Shown: positions 1 through 11,059, counted from the stretch's first letter. The stretch is DNA of 64,000 bases from Molanna angustata (GCA_963576475.1 OY754980.1:29681563-29745562), one strand, 5' to 3'. Numbers and translations are program-made. Notes: generated from the sequence alone by a model not told the origin.

Positions 1-322
1 ACATATTTTGTGTGGAACGGGAATAATCACCTGGTTCATAATTGCATATTTATTTATTTATTTAATATACAGAGACACCAATACAAAAAAAAAAAAACAC
101 GAAACAAAAACATAGAATCTCAAGTGCTCCAATAAATTTTGTTTATCCTTTATTTATTGGTTTATTTTTTTCTCTAAATATTGTTTATTCAAAATTATGG
201 AAATATTTTTGTTGTTTAACATTTTTATACAAATGATTATTTAACCATCAATAAATAAATAAATATAATTTATTCGATTGTTTGATATTAAATAAGAATG
301 TATAATTAATAAAAAAACTTAC
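1..322. other. AT-rich DNA, no gene seen
   Basis: Low-complexity A/T-rich sequence with an A run and scattered TTTATTTA motifs. I see no coding potential. If the exon at 323-370 is real, this is the intron downstream of it on the minus strand. Confidence 0.5.
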
Positions 323-370
323 TTTTGTATCTTAACATATATCCTCCTTTGATTTGTGCCCCCCCGTGCT
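323..370 (-). CDS. Candidate 48-nt host exon, gene unknown
   Basis: Read on the minus strand, a pyrimidine-rich tract ending in TTTTTTCAG precedes the segment and GTAAGTTTT follows it, so both splice sites match consensus well. The 48 nt are open in two frames. The frame that skips two bases reads HGGAQIKGGYMLRYK and leaves one base over. That phase matches the candidate exon at 58629-58691, which ends with one unpaired base, and the split codon would be GAG (Glu). The length is a multiple of three and start and end phases are equal, so the exon could be skipped without a frame change. I do not recognise the protein family. Splice signals and phase are seen; membership in one gene is inferred. 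A chance combination of splice-like sites around a short open stretch is the main alternative. Confidence 0.4.
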
Positions 371-719
371 CTGAAAAAAATAATATTAAAACATGTATTA
401 CTTTTGTGAATAAGAAAATATTGGAAAATGAAAATTAATGCCAAGGTACCGCTTGGTTATTTTCATGGATCAGTTAGCTTGGGTGAAGCAGTTCTATCAA
501 CTGAAAACTAATAACTTCAATTTATATTATAAGGTTAGCGACCAGCCATGCGTTAAACTTAATGGTAATTGGCTACTTTATACCAGATCGTAACAACGAT
601 TAAGAAAAACGTTAATTAAACTATAAACAAATATTTAACTTGAAAGGACCAAAGCTTGGAGATATGAGGATAGAAATATTTATGAGGATATTTATTTCAT
701 TTCAGAAAACAACAGCTTT
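371..719. other. Non-coding stretch
   Basis: AT-rich sequence between the candidate exon and the first arm of the inverted-repeat block. I see nothing recognisable in it. Confidence 0.4.
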
Positions 720-1549
720 ATTATTTTTACTCCTCACTTACTGGGGATATACATAGTGGAGAGCTATGAATTTCCAATTTTTAAGGGTATTTTTTTATTA
801 TCGACTATCAACTAGTGTAAATCGAGTGGGTTATGGTCAAAGCAAAACTCCTGACTGTCCTGACTAACAAGTCATTCTATAAAGTATTCAAATTTTGTAT
901 GGAAAATATTCAACATTTTCATGAAATGAGTTTGTTAAATCATTTTTTATTTAAATATTTTATTATGAAAATTGAAACTCTTAATGCCATTTGATGAAAG
1001 TGGTGTGCTTTTTTACCAATTCAAAATATAAATTTCAAAATTATAAGTTCCCTGAGCTAGGGGTCACATTGAAATATTTGACAGTTAAAAAAATTGAGAA
1101 GCACTATTCAGATATCCTTCAAAATGTGATGGGGTCTAAGCGAGTATTAGATATACATATTTGCAAAATTTGAAAATAATCGAATGAGTACTTTAGTCTA
1201 TAATTGATGAAGTAAAATGAATACGCCGTACATAGCACACAGCACATACCACACATATACATTGTGATAAAACTTTCAGAATACAATCTCGGCATGATTC
1301 TAATTGATAATCTGTAATAAAAAAATGCCCTTAAAAATTGCGAAATCATAACTCCCCACCATATCCCCTTGGGTTATTGAGGAGTAAAAATTTCACTGGT
1401 TGTTGATTATCAGTTTAGTGTAAAAAAATATAGCTAAATATAAACTTAATAAACTATTAAATAATTAAAAAAAAACTATTATCATGCTGAGATTGTATTC
1501 TGAAAGTTTCATCACAATGTATCTGTGTGTTATGTGCTGTTTACTATGT

Positions 1550-2297
1550 ATACAGCACTGGTTGCTGCAACTGAAGAGGAACTCACAGAAGCTTTGATAG
1601 TCATGGAGAATGTCTTTAACAAGGATTATAATATGAAAATGAACAAAAATAAGACAAAAGTGATGACTGTAGGCCGTGAGGAACATCAAATTAATGTGGT
1701 TATGTTCGGAGAAACACTGAAAAACACAAAATAGTTCGTGTACCTCGGAAGTAGGATCTCTCTTGGGATGGTAGAACAAGGAAAGAAGTTGACAGCCGAA
1801 TACATCAGACAAGGCTGTATTTCAACAAGAAGTAGAAGATCCTCGAGTCAAACAACCTAGACTTGAAGCTCCCCTAAGAGACTCATAAAAACATATGTGT
1901 GGAGCATACTGATGTATGGCTGTGAGACATGGTGTCTTACCGAAAGAGACAGAAATAGACTCGAGGCTTTCGAGATGTGGAGTTACAGAAGAATACTGGG
2001 AATTTCCTGGAGGGACCACATCACGAATGCCGAGGTTCTCAACAGAGTTGAAGAAGGCAGGCACCTACTCAAAACCATCTTCGAGAGACGTGCTCGCTGG
2101 ATTGGTCACATCGTGCGCCACGAGGGTCTCCTATATGACCTTATAGAGGGAATGGTTGAGGGGACAAACCACAGGGGGGCGCCCCCGACGGGAGTATTTG
2201 GCCTATGTGTGCGAGGACATGAACTGCGCCACATATGTTAAGCTGAAGAGGGCTGCAGAGGATAGAGAGAAGTGGAAAGCGAGATGTAGACTGTAGA
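1550..2297 (+). pseudogene. Decayed RTE-type LINE reverse transcriptase, 3' part
   Basis: The first open piece (to 1734) reads VAATEEELTEAL then NKTKVMTVG, the region just after the RT catalytic loop. After a stop, VYLGS can be read. From about 1897 a long stretch contains LMYGCETWCLTERDRNRLEAF, RRILGISWRDHITNAEVLNR and RRARWIGHIVRHEGL, which is the typical C-terminal region of RTE-group endonuclease/reverse transcriptases. The tail DMNCATYVKLKRAAEDREKW appears in another frame near 2215-2275, so at least two frameshifts and one stop are present. The catalytic YxDD motif, the endonuclease and the rest of the 5' part are missing. It is a dead 5'-truncated copy lying inside the inverted-repeat block at 720-2885. 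Confidence 0.8.
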
Positions 2298-2342
2298 TGT
2301 AGTGGAATGAGACTTTTGTTGATTTGATGATGTTAATTAATT

Positions 2343-2520
2343 TTTTTTTTATATTACTCCTCGGGCAACTAACGGGTTCTATATCAAATATTAATTTAAC
2401 ACGGATCCAACAAGTTGCCGCAATCTGGATACTTACGATATTAATCTATCGTTTGACCTCTGGATCAGCAATCAGTTATCTAACCAACTAAGCCTCGAAA
2501 GCCGATTTTATCGATTATAG
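2343..2520 (-). repeat. tRNA-derived SINE, family 1, degraded
   Basis: The tail side, TCGGGCAACTAACGGGTTC, is on the left and the tRNA-like head is on the right, where CTAACCAACTAAGCCTCG is the complement of a pol III A box. It matches the copies at 8815-9012, 44927-45140 and 56458-56680 along its length but has lost a clear B box. Confidence 0.65.
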
Positions 2521-2904
2521 ACGCAATAACTAATTCGATTCTTTTCATATTTTGTGTATTATTTGTATATCTAATACCCGCTTAGATCACCTTATATTTT
2601 GAAGTATATCTGATCAGTGCTTCTCAATTTATTTACCGTCAAATATTTCAACGTGACCACAAGTAAAAAAATATATAAATATTTTAAAATTGATAAAACG
2701 GTAAATGACTTTCATGAAATGGAATTGAGTCATGATCATTTTTCATAAAAAAATATATTTATACAAAAAATAATTTATCAAACTCATTTCATGAAAATGC
2801 TGCAAATATTCTATACAAAATTTGAATACTTTGTGGAGTGACTTGTTAGTGAAGAGTATAGCGTTGGCCACAACCCACTCGTTTTTATATGGCTACGTAA
2901 GGGA

Positions 2905-3745
2905 TACCAACATGGGTGACAGGAAAATTATTCGAAAAACAAATATTCGAATTCTCAATTTTACGAAAATCAATTTTACGAATGGCAATTATTCGAATCA
3001 TATTTTTACGAAAAACAATTTTCCGAACACACAATTAACAGAAATTACAATTGTTCGAATTTTAATGACATCATGTTGGTAGTATTGTGAGAGGAAAAAA
3101 CCATAGATTTTTATTATTATATACTAGATGAGAATTTTGTATGAATCGAAGTGAGGTATTTTTCCGGGGGATTTTTGACGTTTTAGTACCTACATCGTTT
3201 TTCCATAGAGACTAACGACTAATGTGAATTGTTTTGGGATTTATTTGTCGTAAAAAACACTTTGTTTATTTAGATTTAGAGAAAAGTTATTTAGGATGTG
3301 TTGAAATGTAAGGAAAACTGAAATATTTTATCAACAAAACGTGAAACGCGCGATATTCCATGACTCACTTTTTGCACGGATTACCTACTACATCTACATA
3401 GTATATAAAAATCTATGGAATAAACAACTTGGCGACGCACCGCGCTGTCAAACATCAATTTTTAAAAATGTGCAAACATACGTACCCAAAAATAATACAA
3501 CAAGTAATAATAGTCTTCATCGAATATATGTTACTGGCAACAAATATGTCAAAGGAGGCAAAATAATGACACAAAAATATATTAAATTCGGTCAATTGGT
3601 TCTCCAACAAATGTTAGTTCGAATAATTTGCTTTCGGACAGTTGTCATTCTGATTGCTGATTTTCGAAAAATTGTTATTCGTACAATTGTGCATTCGAAC
3701 AATTGTATTTCGAAGAATTTTCATGTAATCACCAACTTGTACGAT
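2905..3745. repeat. Foldback-like element with arms of degenerate 15-16 bp repeats
   Basis: The left arm (about 2925-3070) is a run of near-repeats such as CAATTTTACGAAAAT and ATTCGAAT. The right arm (about 3590-3735) contains the inverted forms, such as CAATTGTGCATTCGAA. The outer ends also pair imperfectly: GGTGACAGGAAAATTATTCG on the left with CGAAGAATTTTCATGTAATC on the right. A second inverted pair lies inside: 3101-3132 (CATAGATTTTTATTATTATA) against 3389-3419. No transposase is visible. Arms made of short tandem repeats resemble Drosophila FB elements, but I cannot assign a superfamily. The ORF at 3341-3775 inside it shows no recognisable domain. Confidence 0.55.
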
Positions 3746-3873
3746 TTTGTCGGCCTTCGTGGCACAGTTGTTTAGATATCTGGAAACTTGTTATTGGGTG
3801 CGTGTTAAATAAATTAATATTTGACATAGTACCTGTTAGTTGCCCGAGAAGCAATATTAAATAAATAAATTAT
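3744..3873 (+). repeat. tRNA-derived SINE, family 1, internally deleted
   Basis: Starts with CCTTCGTGGCACAGTTG (A-box-like), jumps to CTTGTTATTGGGTGCGTGTT and ends CCTGTTAGTTGCCCGAGAAGCA plus an AATAAATAAAT tail. The B-box region present in other copies is missing. Its orientation is opposite to the copy at 2343-2520, so the two flank the foldback element head to head. Confidence 0.7.
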
Positions 3874-4484
3874 ACTTACCTATTCTTCCGAAGAAGTGCA
3901 CTAAATAATTGATTGCAATATACATTATTTTGACTGTCCAGCACTCGTTAGCGCAATTAACATACATGCACCACTCAGATAATATTGAAATGGATTTCCA
4001 CTCTGTCTACACAAAAACTGTAGAATTACCAAAATTTTACTATACGCCATACATTATAACACTCATAATATGCATTCTCTACATGATACTTGTTTATTTG
4101 ACGGTGGATATCTCAACAAATAGCCATCGTATATTTTTCCTTAGCGAATACTTAAGTTTATTTACTACATTAAGAGATCAACTAAGTAGGTTACTAAGGG
4201 GATTAAGCACTATTCCTTTTATGTCTGAACCAAACTATATAATAACATATGTAGTTAGGGTTGGCAGACGTCCCGTATGTACGGGACTACCGACGAGTTT
4301 GACCATCGCATCCCGGATTTGTCCCGCTATCCGAAAATTTGACAATATAATACGGAAACATGTAGGTACCTATATTATAATGCGGATATGAACTTCAGCG
4401 GTATCAATAGGGGCAGAAGTACAAGAATTGAAAGAAGGTAGTCCTTCTTTCAATATGTAATATAGGTATGAGAATATATTATGA
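3874..4484. other. No recognisable gene
   Basis: Holds a 160-codon open frame (3909-4391) that starts only at TTG, has hydrophobic runs and runs into a repeat-like CGTCCCGTATGTACGGGAC segment near 4270-4325. I see no domain and treat the frame as chance. The rest is AT-rich. Confidence 0.4.
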
Positions 4485-4585
4485 GAACCGGGAATTCAAG
4501 GCACCTACATGGCTTACGACCTATCATCGGCTGGTTTACGTGATCGCCTTATCGTTTTATATACATAACTTTCACCAATTATAAT
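4485..4585 (+). repeat. Hairpin-family repeat, degenerate fragment
   Basis: Contains GAACCGGGAATTCAAGGCAC, CATCGGCTGGTTTACGTGAT and TTTCACCAATTATAAT in the same order as the copies at 41870, 48361 and 60211. The inverted GCGCTTGCGC core has decayed. Confidence 0.65.
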
Positions 4586-4773
4586 ATCTTCTCATTGAGT
4601 TCCGGAATCCGGAAATGTTTTTTTTTTCATATTATCCTCCTTTTGGAATATAGGTATGAAAAAGATGATTCTAGCACCTGGGAGTGGCTGCGTTTATTAG
4701 TGCGCATCCCTTCCTAAACGTGAAAATTGCAGATAATAGTAGGTATCATTTGTATATTTGTAAATTCTTTTTA

Positions 4774-4926
4774 TGTTAGAAGCGTGTACAATAGACGAAC
4801 ATGTATGAGACGATGCATGAATGTTGACGAGGCGATGAACGTGTGCCAGGATAGAAAGATATGGCGTTCGGTTCTCTCTGCCTACCCCGTAAGGGACATG
4901 GCGTGATGGTATGTATGTATTTATTT
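4774..4926 (+). pseudogene. RTE LINE 3' fragment
   Basis: Closely matches 57877-57990: ACGAACATGTATGAGACGAT, then GAATGTTGACGAGGCGATGA, GTGCCAGGATAGAAAGAT and the end GGCGTGATGGTATGTATGTA. It keeps about 32 bp (around CGGTTCTCTCTGCCTACCCC) that the copy at 57073 has lost, encoding the natural C-terminus. Only the last 40 or so codons and the 3' end are left, so it is a very short 5'-truncated insertion. Confidence 0.8.
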
Positions 4927-5040
4927 ATTTAACTTTTTGTACATAATATAAACAATTATAATGCACACTGGCGGGCTTATTGCCATTAGGCAATTTCTTC
5001 CAACCAACCAGATTACAGAGTGACAGAATTATACATGTAC
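4921..5040 (-). repeat. LINE 3' end with stem-loop
   Basis: On the minus strand it reads TTGGAAGAAATTGCCTAATG followed by GCAATAAGCCCGCC, where ATTGCC and GGCAAT form a hairpin, and it ends in TTAAATAAATAAAT. Similar words occur at 46150-46300 and 47900-47960. I read it as the 3' end of a LINE or of a SINE that shares its tail. Confidence 0.5.
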
Positions 5041-5885
5041 ATCAATAAAAAAAATGAAAGTTACAAAAGAACAAATAAAATATACATAACACCAAGAAAA
5101 ATAAAAACAAAAACATCATAGCAACAAAAAAGGGATTGGGATGTTTGTATATGTATGTAAATACTTTTTACACTTATACCATCCATCTGAATACAATTAA
5201 ACTTCGCAATTTGTTCAGAGCACACTCGGGAATATTTTTGAAAAAACAAATCTTTTACTTTTTTTTAAATATTATTTTATACATAGGTATTTCAGTAACG
5301 GTTAGTACCTACATATTTATTTATTTATTTATATTCGGGAAACAAACAGCTTAATTTACAATATAAGGGATTAACAATAAAATAATAACAACTATGCCAA
5401 TAACATGTTTCCACAAGTATACAGGTAAAATTATATTATGTAAGAAGTAGGAAGTAAGTATTATTGAGGTAGGAGGGAGTTAAGATGGAATAGGGAGGGA
5501 AGAGAGGGAGTACAGAAGGAGTGGGATTAGTTTATATGAATAATTATTGTAAGAGAAGTTTTGATATGATATTAGTTATTGAGGAGTTGAATAAGTCAAA
5601 TTCGTTTAAGTGCTCATTGAATCATATTTCACAAAAGGACGGATTTTATAGGTACACATAACATATAAGTAAAAAATTATACTGAAATAATGTTAAAATC
5701 TGCATTTTTTTAAGAAAGAGGTAAACGCAATGCGCATTGGAAAACGCAAACACTCCCAGGTGCTAGACTTACCTTTTTCATACCTTAATTAATAAGTAAG
5801 AAAATATAAAAAAAACAGACATCTAACAATGATTCATCGAAAACGTTGCTATCTCTTGGACAATTATTTAGTCGTTAATAGATAA
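5041..5885. other. AT-rich DNA, no gene seen
   Basis: Mostly A/T-rich, with a purine-rich stretch at 5440-5530 (GGAGGGAGTTAAGATGG). Apart from the right arm of the inverted pair at 5722-5793, nothing is recognisable. Confidence 0.4.
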
Positions 5886-6092
5886 GTACCTATACACTAT
5901 AGGATAATAGGTAGGTATATCAACATAATGGTAGACAATAGATAGGTATAGCTATCTATATAATATATGATAATATATAGGTATACCTACATAATATAGG
6001 ATAATAGATAAGTATACCTATATAATATAGGATAATAGATAGGTAGGTATACCTACATAATATAGGATAATAGATAGGTATATCTACATAAA
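5886..6092. repeat. Minisatellite, unit about 31-35 bp
   Basis: Repeats of TAATATAGGATAATAGATA with linkers such as GGTATACCTACA. The best copies start near 5992, 6023 and 6058, with weaker ones to the left. TATACCTA/TAGGTATA makes the units self-complementary. Confidence 0.75.
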
Positions 6093-6494
6093 CAATGTCC
6101 AGTTTTGATTTGTGGAAGTTGTGTGACAACCCTATGTTAAGTTATATTTAAAGATAGATTCTTGATATAATGTTATATTATTATGTTTGTGTAGGCTGAA
6201 TGATAGAAATAGTAGGTGGAGGATTAAGTTCATTTTTGAAGAGATTTGATAGAAATAACGATCTTAATACAGTAAATTCGTTTTAACTTTTGTTCAGAGA
6301 CATCTAAATCGAAATTGGTTCAACTTTGGTCTATCGAGATATCACTATCGAAAATACGTATCATCAAATAATATTTAATGGTATTGATTTTAATTAATGT
6401 GTGGTATTGGGTATAGACACCGACCGTTATCAATCTTTTATGTAATACTTCACTACTATGGAATTCTTAGTGGCAATTTATTAATTTATTTTAT
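6093..6494. other. No recognisable feature
   Basis: AT-rich DNA with no open frame of interest and no repeat that I can match elsewhere in the window. Confidence 0.4.
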
Positions 6495-6585
6495 ACTAGT
6501 TGCATGTAACACATGAGGTCCAACTGTCGATAGCAATACTATGTATAGTTGAAGAATAAGTACCAAACTATTGGTGACCTGTCGA
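6495..6585 (+). repeat. Partial copy of the CTAGTTGCATG repeat
   Basis: ACTAGTTGCATGTAACACAT, then TCCAACTGTCGAT, TGAAGAATAAGTACCAAACT. It is the left third of the repeat seen whole at 20724-20970 and, inverted, at 47355-47600. Confidence 0.75.
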
Positions 6586-6948
6586 TGGGAGGAGTGGACT
6601 CCCGAAAGTAGTAGTGTTTAATTATACTCAATAAGTGGTATTTAGAAAATTATTTGCATCATTAAAATTAAGACAAAAAAAAATAACAGAACAAAATGAA
6701 ACGCAGAAAAGATCCCAGAATAAGAAGAAAATAAAAAATAAAGATCCCAGAAGTTATTCGATCTTTAGAATTATTTATGTTTGATTTTAAAAAATAAAGG
6801 CGTTTTTTTATTTTATTTTATATAGGTACCTATAGATCCGACAGTTTGTAGTAGACCTCGTCAAACTAAAGTTTGCGGATGAAGCAACATGCGCACAAGC
6901 CAATTATAGTACATAGAGGGACGTACTCTGATTTGAATCAACAAATAA
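6586..6948. other. No recognisable feature
   Basis: AT-rich DNA with A runs and GATCCCAGAA repeated twice near 6711 and 6743. I see no gene. Confidence 0.35.
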
Positions 6949-7131
6949 GGGGGGCAAGTCTGGTCCAACCGGCGAAATCAAAACCCTAGTGACTAAACAT
7001 ATCATGGATATAATTATTATATGGAGTTCTATAATATCTTTAGATGTCATAGAACTCCATATAATAATTATATACATGATATGGATAGTCACTAGGGTTT
7101 TGATTTCGACGGTCGGACCAGACTTGCCCCC
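6949..7131. mobile_element. Short snap-back MITE, about 183 bp
   Basis: The left arm, from GGGGGGCAAGTCTGGTCC at 6949 to about 7032, is the near-perfect reverse complement of 7048-7131, which ends CAGACTTGCCCCC. The arms meet over a loop of about 15 bp. Both contain AATCAAAACCCTAGTGACTA. It has no coding capacity. AAG stands on both flanks, which may be a 3-bp target duplication but is too short to trust. Confidence 0.7.
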
Positions 7132-7295
7132 AAGATCACTTGACGTTCGATGTTTGTGTCGCGAAATTGCGTGCTAATTTTTCCCTGACTTTTCCAACAA
7201 TACAGTAAACCAAACTGAGTATTTCGGTTGTGCTAATTTGAATAAATTGTACTATTTATTTACGATGTGTTTATAAAAGTTATTGTACCTACTGT

Positions 7296-7984
7296 TTAAA
7301 AGGGTGACTGCTGCCAACGTACCTATTTTTTCAATTTGATATACCATCATTATTACTAAACGAAGCATTTTAAAAAAAATAACCTAGTTAGTTTGGATAT
7401 TAACAAAGAGAAATATACCTTAATTTTTTGATTATGTTCTGTATATATTCTTGTAGGAAAATAATAAGCATACCCCGTTTTTAGACATTTATCTTAAATT
7501 TCTAAAAAAATATAAGGTATTGAGCAATATTTTTTTTATAAATTAAAGAAGAACAAAATACCTGGAAAAATATGATATGACGTTGCATTAATGCACCAGG
7601 TTAAGTAAATAAACCAAAAAAACTTTTATTACGCAATGGTGCTGAATGGAAAATAAATGTTTTTTAGGTTTATTTACTAAACCTGAAGCATTAATGCAAC
7701 GTCACATCATATTTTTCTAGATATTTTTGTCTTCTTTAATTTAAAAAAAAAATATTACTCTACGCCTTATAGTTTATTAAAAATATATGATAAATGTTGA
7801 AAATCGGGGTATGCCATTAGTTTTCTACAAGAATTTATACAGAACATTATCAAAAAGTTAAGGTATATTTTTGTTTATTAATATCCAAACTATCTAAATT
7901 ATTTTTTTCAAAACGATTTGATAAGAAATAATGATGGTATATCAAATTGAAAAATAGGTACGTTGGCAGCAGTCCCCCCCTTAA
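7296..7984. mobile_element. Foldback MITE flanked by TTAA
   Basis: TTAA lies at 7296-7299 and 7981-7984. Between them the two halves are reverse complements over most of their length: GGGTGACTGCTGCCAACGTA at the left, TACGTTGGCAGCAGTCCCCC at the right, with AATATCCAAACT and ATAATGATGGTATATCAAA paired further in. The centre is near 7640. TTAA duplications with G-rich ends fit piggyBac-type transposition. No transposase is encoded, so it would depend on an element elsewhere. Confidence 0.7.
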
Positions 7985-8814
7985 GTGTTATTATAAATTA
8001 TTGTAATGTTTATTTACGATTTAAGTATTAATATATATTTTACAATGTTTACTTATGATACAGGGATTATTATAAACGCGATCTAGATTTTTTGACTATG
8101 TAAAAGAGAATTTTTCAATTCAGTGATAATTTTTTCAATTTATAAAGTGTAGGTAAATAATTGTGCATAAAAATATAATTATTTTTTTTTATTTTAAATA
8201 TAATTTGCTAAGCGGAGACATAATGTTTTAACCTTACTTTATAAAAATATATTATTAACTCCATCGACAGTTATCATAATGTTCTTAAAAATATAAGATA
8301 ACTTTCGTTTTTCACATTGTACATATTATGTAGGTAGTTGATTGTACTGTACGCTTGACTCACAGCTTCGGGATGTTTACGGAATTAGCCGAATCACGAA
8401 ATTCGGCGATTTGCCCAATGTAAAACTGTTATACGCAAACTCTGGCTTGTTGAGGTCTATATACCATGTCAAAAGAGGGCTCGCGGTAGGGGCACACTTC
8501 ACACACAAAAGAACTGGGGGGTTACTCATAACGCGTTTTCAGGTTCTTATCTTGCCTTTATCTTAAAAATGTATAAATCAGCACTCGATCATAATACAAT
8601 ATTAATCTTACTCTAAGTTCAAAGTTGAGTATGAAATTGCCATTAATTTTTGTATAAATAAATACCTCATATTATTAAATTAACTATAACCTCAAACATT
8701 GCTAAAGTCTGAGGCTGATATTATTCTTAGTTAAATCAACTTCATGAGTAACCCTGCAAGATTCCAAAACTACGAAGAAGAAGACGATATAAACATGTAG
8801 GTAATAAGTTATTT
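7985..8814. other. No recognisable gene
   Basis: AT-rich DNA. A 74-codon frame at 8342-8566 has no recognisable domain. Confidence 0.4.
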
Positions 8815-9012
8815 TTTATTTTATTTTTATATAGCTTCTCGGGTAACTTATAGGTGCTATGTCAAATATTAATTTAACACGCACCTTATAAGAAGTTGCC
8901 ACATTCTGGAGACTTACAGATCCAGACTGAAAACAAAATTAAAAACAATGTCTCTACCGGGAATCGAACCCGGAACAGATGCCTAACCAACTGAGCCACG
9001 AAAGCAGATCTT
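8815..9012 (-). repeat. tRNA-derived SINE, family 1
   Basis: On the minus strand it starts with GTGGCTCAGTTGGTTAGGC (A box), then GGGTTCGATTCCCGG (B box), then a body with CAGTCTGGATCTGTAAGTCT and AAGGTGCGTGTTAAATTAAT, and it ends in CCCGAGAAGC plus an A/T-rich tail. These are the parts of a pol III-transcribed tRNA-derived SINE. It is one of the best copies in the window and defines the family for the copies at 2343, 3744, 28674, 44927 and 56458. Confidence 0.85.
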
Positions 9013-9179
9013 GTAAAGGTTCTTTTAAGTAACAACTTAATGATAAATGCATTCAACTTGAATTGAATAAGAAAAATTCAAGAAAGAAAATAGAAAAAAA
9101 TACGTAGGTAGGTACATAACTTTTAAAAAATACGTAGGTTTGTATCCCCTTTCTACATGTTTTGGTGATTAATCATTTT

Positions 9180-9425
9180 CTTTGCTGCGAGGTACCGAAT
9201 AATAATAGTGCTTCCACACATTTCGTTAAGAACCGAGCAATCCAAAATACAACAGCCAAAATATAATCATACATGTAGTTCACAACCCATCTTGAATGTT
9301 GTATTTTTAGGTGAAACGAGACTGATGCGTGGGGTTGTCAGTATGAGTTCTGGAACCTAAGGTATACCCGCACACCTGCCGTTGGTTACATATTGTGGGA
9401 TATGCTGTGACGATATGAATGAAAA
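9180..9425 (+). repeat. Dispersed repeat ending GATATGCTGTGACGATATGA
   Basis: Matches the reverse complement of 39265-39565 along its length: AATAGTGCTTCCACAC, TTTTTAGGTGAAACGAGACT, the CCCGCACACCTGCCG region and ATTGTGGGATATGCTGTGAC. Partial copies are at 44205-44255 and 58930-59110. The 3' end resembles the GTATGTATG ends of RTE LINEs, so it may be a LINE 3' UTR or a SINE mobilised by one. Confidence 0.65.
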
Positions 9426-11059
9426 GAATAAAAAGTATATATTCTTACATTGTGATGAGTCTAGTGTTAACTTATCGTTTCTGAATTATGTATGAAATCG
9501 ATTAAGGAAGCATTTATTTAATATAAAAAAATCTATAAGGAGACATCTATGGATGGGTATATGAATTTTGAATTTAAACATAATATTCATCGTGTGGAAT
9601 TTTTATTGAATACAAATATTCTAAATTTAAATTTCGTCTCGTGATACCTTATAGTGGACTATCATTGTGGGAATTATACATTATTCGAAATTCAAATATA
9701 GGTATTTCCCACCTTTCTGTGGTGAAACCGAGTTTCAACGGTAGATGGCGTTTAGATCGTTATGTGGGCGCACAAAATCGTCATAATATACATATGTATA
9801 GATCGAGTGTTAGAAAGAAAATTAACGTGATAAATAAAGCATTATAAATTCTCTACCCTGGAATATTAAAGGTTTAATAGTTTTAAGTATGTAAATTTAT
9901 TATCTTGATTTATGTATTAACGAGTTTATTAAAAAATCATTATTACTTGGCAATTTCGTATTTTCCTTTTTTATACATAATATCCAAATTAACTTTTACG
10001 TTTATATGAGATTACGATTTATTTGTGGCAAGTCAATATCTCAACAGATACGCAAAAAAGAAGGCTGTTTTGCGATACTGGAAAATAATTTGGTTTTGTG
10101 CCGGAGTTTTGGGTTCGATATACACTCAATATACAGCTGAGAAGAAATATTTATTTTATTTTATTCATTTTTTCACACCTTTATCACAAAGACTATTATG
10201 AAGATTACTGCTGCCCAACTAGGTAACCCTGTTTTAGGGCTAGCAGTTTACAATTTTTCCAAGCCAAATGTTTGACATTTTGGTTTTACATAGTTATGTA
10301 TTTTGTCTTTTCCAAAAAAAATATTAGAACGGACACCAGACATCACAACACAACAAATTACAATATAACATAGTTACTAATATCTTAAACACAAAAGTAT
10401 AAACCGATACAGTAAATTTTGATATGTTATTTATTATTCTTATATTATTTCTACCATAATATGCACACCCGTTGTTGTCATTTATGTTATGTAGCAGTTT
10501 GACATTAAAATTTGTTCTATGGTCTTCCCATCGTATATACTCAGTATACATAACAATATTATTTGACTTGAGTCACAAATCAAATGAAATACAAAATCAA
10601 GTTTTGTTCTTAGAAATTAATCTATTAAAAAAGAGAAATGTTTTAAAGTTCATACATGAATCGTTCAACAACAAATTAAATAATTCGCAATCCCTGGACA
10701 TTTTTCATGACAACTTTGGTAAATTTAGGTCCCGGGTGGGGCTGTTGATGGTGTGATCTGTTGGGGCGAAATTGAAAATCTTTGAGGTTATTCCTATCCC
10801 TCTATTCCCTCTTCCTTCCTGTTCAATAGAGGTTTGTACGCCAAATTCTTAATGAATAAGTACCTACTTTTTTTTGTTGTTTATATTTTGTATTGCAAAG
10901 ATCACTCGTATTATCTAGCCATTATTTTGATTGTTTAAAAGCATTAGGGAACTTAACTGGTTTTGTGTATATATTGTTTTTTGTTTTCCCACAAGCTGTG
11001 TATACCTAACTGTCTGTTCCCAGAATTAAATAAAATAAAAATAGAAAAAATAAAGTTTG
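9426..11059. other. No gene seen
   Basis: About 1.6 kb of AT-rich DNA. Short frames at 9641-9847, 10324-10551 and 10472-10756 have no recognisable domains. Ends at the BEL insertion site. Confidence 0.4.

Larger units (their letters stand above)
720..2885. repeat. Nested long inverted repeats
   Basis: Three inverted pairs are visible. About 820-1180 matches the reverse complement of about 2540-2880, with diverged arms of about 350 bp. About 725-815 matches the reverse complement of 1305-1392. About 1233-1300 matches the reverse complement of 1482-1546. The shared words include TTTCATGAAATGAGTTTG in the outer pair and CTTTCAGAATACAATCTC in the inner pair. The block looks like a foldback transposon with internal rearrangement, interrupted by a LINE fragment and a SINE. 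No clear target duplication was found. Confidence 0.6.
4645..5795. repeat. Inverted pair, about 70-bp arms
   Basis: The left arm (4649-4715) has AGGTATGAAAAAGATGATT and CTAGCACCTGGGAGTG. The right arm (5722-5793) carries the reverse complement, CACTCCCAGGTGCTAGACTT and TTTTTCATACCTT. The arms look like the ends of one foldback or TIR element about 1.15 kb long that was later hit by the LINE fragments at 4774-4926 and 4921-5040. Confidence 0.55.

Noticed and set aside
3909..4391. 160-codon open frame
   Set aside because: No ATG at its start, no domain, and it ends inside a repeat-like CGTCCCG segment.
8342..8566. 74-codon frame
   Set aside because: No domain, no neighbours to support it, length expected by chance.
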